A DNA stretch of 11,268 nt from CBFHWY01 sp965659675 (GTDB lineage: Bacteria; Bacteroidota; Bacteroidia; Flavobacteriales_G; Salibacteraceae): positions 1 through 11,268 of the forward strand of contig CBFHWY010000085.1 of the NCBI GenBank assembly GCA_965659675.1, in the 5' to 3' direction. The position numbers were made by a program, and so were the translations under genes. How positions within the stretch are numbered: position 1 is the first letter of the stretch; every line of letters begins with the position of its first letter. Below are positions 6,700 through 11,268 of the stretch, one piece after another. Below the pieces are notes generated by a model. The model did no database searches and had not been told where the DNA came from. It worked only from the letters and a program-made list of their open reading frames with translations.

Positions 6700-7406
6700 A
6701 AGTTGCTATAGTTGGATATGGAAAAATGGGTAAAGTGATCGAAGGCATTCTGCAGGAGCGCGGACATGAAGTAAGCGCCAGGATCGACCAGTCCAACAAG
6801 GAAAGTATCTCCTCACTTAAGGGAAAATGTGATCTTGCCATTGAGTTCACTCAACCTTCTGCCGCACTGAAGAACTTCGAATCGCTGCTTGAGCAAGGCA
6901 TACCTATCGTTACGGGTACCACAGGCTGGTATGATCATTTTGAAGCGCTAAGCGAAATGATCAAGGCGAAGAATGGCAGTTTCTTTTACGCCACTAATTT
7001 CAGTGTTGGGGTGAACATATTCTTTGCCATCAATAAGAAGCTCGCGCAAATGATGAGCGGTCATTCAGAGTATAAGGTGAGTATGGATGAAACACATCAC
7101 ACCCAAAAACTAGATGCTCCATCAGGAACGGCAATCACTCTGGCAGAAGGTATTTTGGAATCCTATAAAGATCTTGACTCATGGGAGTTGGATTCAGACA
7201 ATAATGCTAAGCTCAACATCAGAGCCCATCGAATTGAGGGAGTTCCTGGCACACATGAGATCCACTATCGATCAGCCATCGATGATATCGATATAAAACA
7301 CACGGCTCACTCTCGCGAAGGCTTTGCACTTGGTGCCGTGCTTGCGGCAGAATATTTAATTGAGAAGACCGGTATATACAGTATGAGTGATATGCTGGAC
7401 CTGTGA
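6696..7406 (+). CDS. dapB: 4-hydroxy-tetrahydrodipicolinate reductase DapB
   Basis: DapB performs the NAD(P)H-dependent reduction that yields tetrahydrodipicolinate in the diaminopimelate/lysine pathway, feeding peptidoglycan and lysine. The 236-aa protein is the short Bacteroidota form (E. coli is about 273). Visible are the nucleotide-binding GYGKMG (7-12), EFTQPSA (50-56), GTTGW (74-78), the catalytic region ETHHTQKLDAPSGTA (132-146; H134, H135 and K138 expected in catalysis and substrate binding) and RIEGVPGTH (179-187). The start overlaps the DUF5683 stop by four bases, so the two are likely co-translated. Downstream, 23 nt of non-coding sequence separate it from the longest reading frame of the next small gene. 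Confidence 0.96.
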   Translation: MKVAIVGYGKMGKVIEGILQERGHEVSARIDQSNKESISSLKGKCDLAIEFTQPSAALKNFESLLEQGIPIVTGTTGWYDHFEALSEMIKAKNGSFFYATNFSVGVNIFFAINKKLAQMMSGHSEYKVSMDETHHTQKLDAPSGTAITLAEGILESYKDLDSWELDSDNNAKLNIRAHRIEGVPGTHEIHYRSAIDDIDIKHTAHSREGFALGAVLAAEYLIEKTGIYSMSDMLDL

Positions 7407-7456
7407 TGTGATGTTGTGCCTCTAAACCTTTGGGCAGTTTACTGTGTTTTTCACAT

Positions 7457-7777
7457 ATGCCCCGTTTGATCAGATACATATTAGCTTTTGTTGTTCTCCT
7501 TGTGATGGTACTCCTATTCACTCAACCTAATGAGAGGCATTTTTTGGATCGCATAGCCGCTGACTATGGTCAAGTTCACGGAGGCATTAAAATGAATGCA
7601 AAAATGCTAGTGGAAATGGGTGAGTGTGAATATGAGTCTCATTTTCTCTACAGCACTTATCATTACCGCTTTGGAACTATTGGTGTAGCCTATGTGGGTA
7701 TAGGCGGACAGGTCTTTTTTGTTGGGAGTACAAATCACCAGACCCCTTCAGGTTCATCGGTCGACGTTAGGGCCTGA
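7457..7777 (+). CDS. Small one-TM protein, DUF4359-like
   Basis: A 106-aa protein from the ATG at 7457. The frame can be extended to a TTG at 7430, but the ATG leaves a tidy N-terminus: MPRLIRY, then one hydrophobic helix (about 6-22) and FTQPNERHFLDRI. The C-terminal part reads EYESHFLYSTYHYRFG, then VAYVGIGGQVFFVG (77-90). The layout (short cytoplasmic end, one TM, a T(N/Q)P motif, a short charged region, then an SxxY.FSxY...GxxGxVFF core) resembles DUF4359 proteins as I recall them; this is recognition of pattern, not a database hit. Function unknown. It is on the dapB strand 50 nt downstream with no convincing promoter, so co-transcription is plausible. Codon use looks like its neighbours. 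Confidence 0.7.
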   Translation: MPRLIRYILAFVVLLVMVLLFTQPNERHFLDRIAADYGQVHGGIKMNAKMLVEMGECEYESHFLYSTYHYRFGTIGVAYVGIGGQVFFVGSTNHQTPSGSSVDVRA

Positions 7778-7814
7778 AAAATTAATATAGCTTTCAATTT
7801 CTTAAAAGCTCAAG

Positions 7815-7845
7815 TTGTTTAGTGAAAGTCATTTTTGTAACTTTT
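7815..7845 (+). promoter_or_regulatory. Promoter for the short-chain dehydrogenase gene
   Basis: TTG (7815-7817), a 20-nt spacer, and TAACTTTT (7838-7845) give the -33/-7 layout of Bacteroidota promoters with one mismatch in the last -7 base. The ATG at 7861 is 15 nt downstream. Because a GTG at 7822 would lie inside this promoter, the element also helps decide the start. Just upstream, AGCTTT (7789-7794) and AAAGCT (7805-7810) form a perfect 6-bp inverted repeat that might be an operator, but it is short and AT-rich. Confidence 0.5.
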
Positions 7846-7860
7846 ACCAAACTAGCTCAA

Positions 7861-8661
7861 ATGAAGATTTCAAACAAAGTAGCTTTAATCACCGGAGGAG
7901 CAAACGGAATAGGACGCGCTCTTTGTCTGCAAATGCTTGAAAGCGGTGCACGGGTAGCTATCGCTGATCTGAGTGAAGAAGGATTGGAGCAAACCTGGTC
8001 TCTGGCAGCAGATCATGCCCATGAATTAAAGTGTTACCAATGCGATCTCAGTGATCAAAAAGCAGTTGAGGATCTGAAGTCTAAAGTCCTGGATGAATTT
8101 AGAGGATTGGATATCCTGATCAACAATGCAGGAATGATTCAACCCTTTACGCGCTTTAAGGATCTCAAGATAGAAACCATCACAAAGATCATCAATGTAG
8201 ATTTCTACAGCGCCATCTATGTCACCCGGGCTTTCTACCCTGCATTGGAAAAGAGTTCCGAAGCCAAAATATTGAACGTTTCAAGTATGGGAGGTTTTTT
8301 ACCCGTACCAGGCCAGGCCATTTATGGGGCAGCAAAGGCTGCACTCAAATTGTTCACGGAAGCTTTGCAGGCTGAAACTATGGGTACAAATATCTCAGTG
8401 AGTATCGTATTCCCTGGTGCCGTCAAAACAGATATTGTCAAGAATTCAGGAGTAGAGGCTCCGGTCAGTGACAGTGCTCAGAAGGAATACAAAGCATTGG
8501 ATGTGAACAGGGCTGCAGAGATCATCATCAATGGAATCAAAAGGAATAAAAAAAGGATCTTCGTAGGAAGTGATTCGCGAATGATGGACATTTTGTACCG
8601 CATCCATCCAAACTTTGCCATTCGATTGATACAGAAGCAAATGAAGGATCTTCTTAAATAG
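7861..8661 (+). CDS. Classical short-chain dehydrogenase/reductase (SDR)
   Basis: A 266-aa cytosolic NAD(P)-dependent oxidoreductase. It shows the cofactor motif TGGANGIG (11-18), an aspartate after the second strand (D36, usually favouring NAD(H)), CDL at 61-63, NNAG (88-91), catalytic S142 in NVSSMGG and the YxxxK pair Y155/K159 in QAIYGAAKA, then FPGAVKTDI (184-192). Length is normal for classical SDRs (~250-280). The C-terminal tail (about 228-266) is basic and hydrophobic (RIHPNFAIRLIQKQM), as in SDRs that act on lipid-like substrates, but the substrate cannot be read. I place the start at the ATG at 7861 rather than a GTG at 7822: the added 13 residues are atypical and fall within the likely promoter. 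The next gene follows after 30 nt and is probably co-transcribed. Confidence 0.9.
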   Translation: MKISNKVALITGGANGIGRALCLQMLESGARVAIADLSEEGLEQTWSLAADHAHELKCYQCDLSDQKAVEDLKSKVLDEFRGLDILINNAGMIQPFTRFKDLKIETITKIINVDFYSAIYVTRAFYPALEKSSEAKILNVSSMGGFLPVPGQAIYGAAKAALKLFTEALQAETMGTNISVSIVFPGAVKTDIVKNSGVEAPVSDSAQKEYKALDVNRAAEIIINGIKRNKKRIFVGSDSRMMDILYRIHPNFAIRLIQKQMKDLLK

Positions 8662-8691
8662 ATCCAATGTTCAATACAAACAACCAAACCC

Positions 8692-9081
8692 ATGAAAACC
8701 AAAGACTTACTGGGAATAATAGCTGCCGGCATTTGGGTCAGTTTATCTGAGTTCTTTCGTAACGAATTCCTTCTCAAGGAATTTTGGACTGAACATTATG
8801 CATCGCTCGGCTTGAGCTTTCCTTCCGCGCCTATCAACGGACTTATCTGGGGTATTTGGTCCTTAGCCTTCGCTTTTCTGATCTACCTCATGCTCAAAAA
8901 GTTTAATTTGATTCAGAGCATAATGATCGCCTGGTTGGCGGGTTTTGTACTGATGTGGTTGGTTACCGGCAATATGTTGGTCTTGCCTTTTGGAATCCTC
9001 TTCTATGCCATTCCTTTGAGTATTTTGGAAACCGCAGTAGCTGCCGTTTTGATCAAAAGATTGAGTAGCCCTAAAGGTTAG
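8692..9081 (+). CDS. Uncharacterised integral membrane protein (about four TM)
   Basis: A 129-aa, strongly hydrophobic protein I do not recognise. Probable membrane segments are near 5-20, 48-68, 73-93 and 96-121. An aromatic and charged loop (EFFRNEFLLKEFWTEHY, 20-36) lies between the first two and is followed by a serine/proline turn (SFPSAPINGLIWG, 42-54). The second segment ends in LKK and the C-terminus in IKRLSSPKG, suggesting cytoplasmic positions. The GNMLVLPFGI stretch (93-102) has a glycine and proline break. Only 30 nt separate it from the SDR stop and no promoter is visible, so the two likely share a transcript. No enzymatic motif is evident; it could be a small transporter-like or scaffold protein. 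Confidence 0.8.
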   Translation: MKTKDLLGIIAAGIWVSLSEFFRNEFLLKEFWTEHYASLGLSFPSAPINGLIWGIWSLAFAFLIYLMLKKFNLIQSIMIAWLAGFVLMWLVTGNMLVLPFGILFYAIPLSILETAVAAVLIKRLSSPKG

Positions 9082-9116
9082 TTCTCAAGGTGAAAAAAGA
9101 CATCGTAATTAATGTT

Positions 9117-9134
9117 AAAGCCCACAATGGCTTT
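9117..9134 (+). terminator. Weak candidate intrinsic terminator
   Basis: AAAGCC (9117-9122), a 6-nt loop, and GGCTTT (9129-9134) form a perfect 6-bp stem followed by a broken T-rich tract (TTCCTATTTT). With three G-C pairs it is weak, but its place between the membrane-protein stop and lepB suits the end of the SDR transcript. Confidence 0.35.
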
Positions 9135-9138
9135 TTCC

Positions 9139-9146
9139 TATTTTCG
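9139..9146 (+). promoter_or_regulatory. Possible imperfect -7 element for lepB
   Basis: TATTTTCG differs from TAnnTTTG at one base and sits 22 nt before the lepB ATG, right after the weak hairpin. No -33 TTG is visible at the expected distance, so this is a low-confidence call. Confidence 0.25.
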
Positions 9147-9168
9147 TTTGCTCATCCAAAGCAGTTAA

Positions 9169-10755
9169 ATGGATAACAATATTATAGTCTATCTCCTCAT
9201 CGCTCTGGCTTACTTCTATAGCCTTAGTAAACTTTTCCCTGCCGCCGGTAGAAAAACCTGGGAAGCATTGGTTCCAGGCTATAATATCTGGATTTGGCTC
9301 AAGATCACTAAAAAACCATGGTGGTACACCCTCTTACTGATCTTTCCTGGTGTAAATGTCCTGGTGCTGATGTTCATGAGCGTAAATTTAAGTACGGCTT
9401 TTGGTAAAAGAAGTGCTCAGGATGTTTTTCTATCTGCATTCTTCCCATTTATCTACCTGCCTTACATCGCTTCGAAGTCTCCTGAATATATCGGGCCAAT
9501 TGATAAATCAAAACGCGAAAAGATATGGTGGAGAGAATGGCGTGATGCAATATTATTTGCGGTGATCGCCGCAAGCCTGATCAGAACCTATGCGATCGAG
9601 GCTTATACCATCCCAACCTCATCAATGGAAAAAACACTTCTCATTGGTGATTATTTGTTCGTCAGCAAAATGGCTTACGGTCCAAAAGTTCCAATGACCC
9701 CATTATCCTTTCCTTTTTCTCATCATTCTCTTCCTTTCACCAATAACAGCACGAGGAGTTATCTGGAGTGGATCAAGCTCCCTTATTTCCGTTTGCCCGG
9801 CTTTGGAAATGTAGAACGAAACGATGTGGTGGTATTTAACTATCCCGAAGGAGATACAGTAGACATTGAATTTCAATCGAACAAGAGTTATCAGGCGATG
9901 ATCCGCGAGCAAGCATATCAAATGCAGCTTCGCGATGAGTACATGAAAAAGGCGATCAAGAGTCGGGCGGAGTATCTTGATCTTTCAAAAGCCACTATTC
10001 GCTCTTCCAGAGAGCTTACGGTTCGACCCGTGGATAAGCGAGAGAATTATATCAAGCGCTGCGTGGCCGTTCCAGGGGATAAACTTGAGGTTAAAAAAGG
10101 CATCCTCTATGTAAATGATGAGATCGCTTATATCCCACCAGAATTTCAGTATAACTTCTTTGTTCTTACCGATGAGTTCCTGAACAAGAATACCATGAAG
10201 TCAAAGTTTGACATCAATTTTCAGGACTTGAGAAAGATCCCTGAGAACCCGGGTTATATCGTTCCTTTAACGCTTGACGTTTATAAAGAGATCCAGAAAT
10301 TTCCTGTAATCAAGGATGTCAAGCCTTTCATTAACAAAAAGAGTTTTGACGACCCTACGTACCGTATATTTCCAAATACGCCGGAATACGACTGGACTGA
10401 AGATTTCTTTGGGCCGATAGAGATTCCAAAAGAAGGTCAGAGTATTCAACTCAACCTGGAAAACCTTCCACTCTACAAAAGACTCATTACCGTTTATGAA
10501 GGAAACGATCTGAGAGTGGAAGATGGGAAGATCCTGATCAATGATGAGACAGTCAACTCATATACTCCCAAAATGAACTACTACTGGATGATGGGTGACA
10601 ACAGACATAATTCGGCCGACTCAAGGTTCTGGGGTTTCGTTCCAGAAGACCACATAGTGGGTCGCGCAAGCTTTATTTGGTTATCTATTGACCCTGAGAT
10701 CGGTTTGTTTGATGGTGCCATCAGATGGGGAAGAATGTTCAGTAGTATTGAGTAA
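9169..10755 (+). CDS. lepB: Signal peptidase I, Bacteroidota long form
   Basis: A 528-aa membrane-bound serine protease (S26) that removes signal peptides outside the inner membrane. Catalytic S152 lies in IPTSSMEKTL (148-157) and K296 in NYIKRCVAVPGD (293-304), giving the Ser/Lys dyad; box E is GDNRHNSADSRFWG (476-489). The anchor helix before the active site is about 126-143. An additional N-terminal hydrophobic domain (about 5-100) contains GRKTWEALVPGYN and KPWWYTLLLIFPGVN, resembling a DUF5684-type membrane domain. Inserts between S152 and K296 (about 175-290) and between K296 and box E (about 320-465) explain the length compared with E. coli (324 aa); both are usual in this phylum. The wbqC-like gene overlaps its last 8 nt. 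Confidence 0.96.
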   Translation: MDNNIIVYLLIALAYFYSLSKLFPAAGRKTWEALVPGYNIWIWLKITKKPWWYTLLLIFPGVNVLVLMFMSVNLSTAFGKRSAQDVFLSAFFPFIYLPYIASKSPEYIGPIDKSKREKIWWREWRDAILFAVIAASLIRTYAIEAYTIPTSSMEKTLLIGDYLFVSKMAYGPKVPMTPLSFPFSHHSLPFTNNSTRSYLEWIKLPYFRLPGFGNVERNDVVVFNYPEGDTVDIEFQSNKSYQAMIREQAYQMQLRDEYMKKAIKSRAEYLDLSKATIRSSRELTVRPVDKRENYIKRCVAVPGDKLEVKKGILYVNDEIAYIPPEFQYNFFVLTDEFLNKNTMKSKFDINFQDLRKIPENPGYIVPLTLDVYKEIQKFPVIKDVKPFINKKSFDDPTYRIFPNTPEYDWTEDFFGPIEIPKEGQSIQLNLENLPLYKRLITVYEGNDLRVEDGKILINDETVNSYTPKMNYYWMMGDNRHNSADSRFWGFVPEDHIVGRASFIWLSIDPEIGLFDGAIRWGRMFSSIE

Positions 10756-11268
10756 ACTTCAGGTTTTTTCATCTTGTTACCTAGCCCCAATAGAATGGTA
10801 TGCCTTTTTTCTTTCGGCTGAAAATGTGGCAGTCGATATTCATGAGAATTTTGTAAAACAATCTTACCGAAGTCGCGCTGAGATCATTGGTCCACAAGGC
10901 AGACAAAAGCTCATTGTTCCAGTAAACCGGCAAGCAAAAACTGCGGTATGCAAAACTCCCATTGCCAACAATTTCCCCTGGAAAAGAGAACATTTAAGGA
11001 GTCTTGAAGCAGCCTATCGCAGTTCACCCTACTTTGAGTATTACGAGTTAGATTTCAAAGAAGCCTTTGAACAGGACTATCGGTATTTGTCACAACTCAA
11101 CCTGAGTCTACACAATCTGGTCTTAAAGCTGCTCAATGTCTCTGCGAATTTCTCGATCAGCGAGACTTACGTCGACTCAGCTACGGTTGATCTCCGGGAT
11201 CGGATAAACCCAAAGAAAGGCCCGCTGATTTCTCAGCACCCTTCGTACCATCAAGTGTTTCAGGAGCG
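10748..11268 (+). CDS. WbqC-family protein (3' end outside window)
   Basis: 173 complete codons, open to the window edge. The N-terminus SCYLAPIEWYAFFL and the following HENFVKQSYRSRAEIIGPQG (32-51), KLIVPVN (54-60), the WKREHLRSLEAAYRSSPYFEYY block (78-99) and the DLRDRINPKK region (148-157) match WbqC-family proteins. These are often found in polysaccharide clusters and next to lepB in Bacteroidota; biochemical function is unclear. No in-frame ATG precedes the conserved part. The best start is a TTG at 10748, overlapping the end of lepB by 8 nt; a GTG at 10715 is the alternative and adds 11 residues. The overlap implies co-transcription with lepB. Confidence 0.85.
   Translation, partial: MSKLQVFSSCYLAPIEWYAFFLSAENVAVDIHENFVKQSYRSRAEIIGPQGRQKLIVPVNRQAKTAVCKTPIANNFPWKREHLRSLEAAYRSSPYFEYYELDFKEAFEQDYRYLSQLNLSLHNLVLKLLNVSANFSISETYVDSATVDLRDRINPKKGPLISQHPSYHQVFQE

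Noticed and set aside
7430..7456. TTG-initiated extension of the DUF4359-like gene
   Set aside because: The nine extra residues precede an ATG that gives a cleaner cytoplasmic end and TM helix; nothing supports the longer form.
7822..7860. GTG-initiated extension of the SDR
   Set aside because: It falls inside the -33/-7 promoter and adds residues not expected before the usual SDR N-terminus.
10781..10993. 70-codon minus-strand ORF in the right edge
   Set aside because: Antisense to the WbqC-family gene, whose protein is recognisable across the same interval.
1..11268. tRNA, rRNA, CRISPR array, insertion sequence or phage remains
   Set aside because: No cloverleaf-like segment, regular direct repeats, transposase or integrase motif was seen; nearly all sequence is taken up by conserved genes.

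Overview
The window looks like chromosomal core DNA of a member of the Bacteroidota, probably near the order Cytophagales (the phylum is well supported, the order is a guess). Three things point there: Bacteroidota-only families (DUF3276 PUR-like protein, DUF5683 protein, the long forms of NusB and signal peptidase I); the order parA-parB-DUF5683-dapB ... lepB-wbqC; and promoters carrying the phylum's -7 element TAnnTTTG with little sign of Shine-Dalgarno use. I see no rRNA, tRNA, CRISPR array, insertion sequence or phage gene.

Layout. Positions 1-1930 on the minus strand hold a leucine/amino-acid dehydrogenase followed, with a one-base TAATG overlap, by nusB, which runs off the left edge. 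Their shared upstream region (1931-2068) carries a -7 element, a 24-codon leader ORF and a 9-bp stem-loop. It also separates them from a divergent ABC exporter half-transporter (2069-3871, plus strand). Next come a DUF3276 gene with its own promoter (3928-4284), then parA and parB overlapping by 14 nt (4421-6116). A secreted/membrane DUF5683 protein (6160-6699) follows and overlaps dapB (6696-7406) by four bases.

Between dapB and lepB, which I recall as often adjacent in this phylum, sit three extra genes: a small one-TM DUF4359-like protein, a classical short-chain dehydrogenase with its own promoter, and an unrecognised multi-TM protein. A weak hairpin precedes lepB (9169-10755, a 528-aa signal peptidase I with an extra N-terminal membrane domain). 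A WbqC-family gene overlaps the lepB 3' end from a non-ATG start and runs off the right edge.

Taken together this is housekeeping: chromosome segregation (ParAB), lysine/peptidoglycan precursor synthesis (DapB), protein secretion (LepB), transcription control (NusB), branched-chain amino acid breakdown (LeuDH) and export (ABC). I found no convincing new multi-gene system. The points most worth a second look are the leader ORF plus stem-loop in front of the dehydrogenase, the apparently leaderless DUF5683 message, and the three-gene insertion between dapB and lepB.
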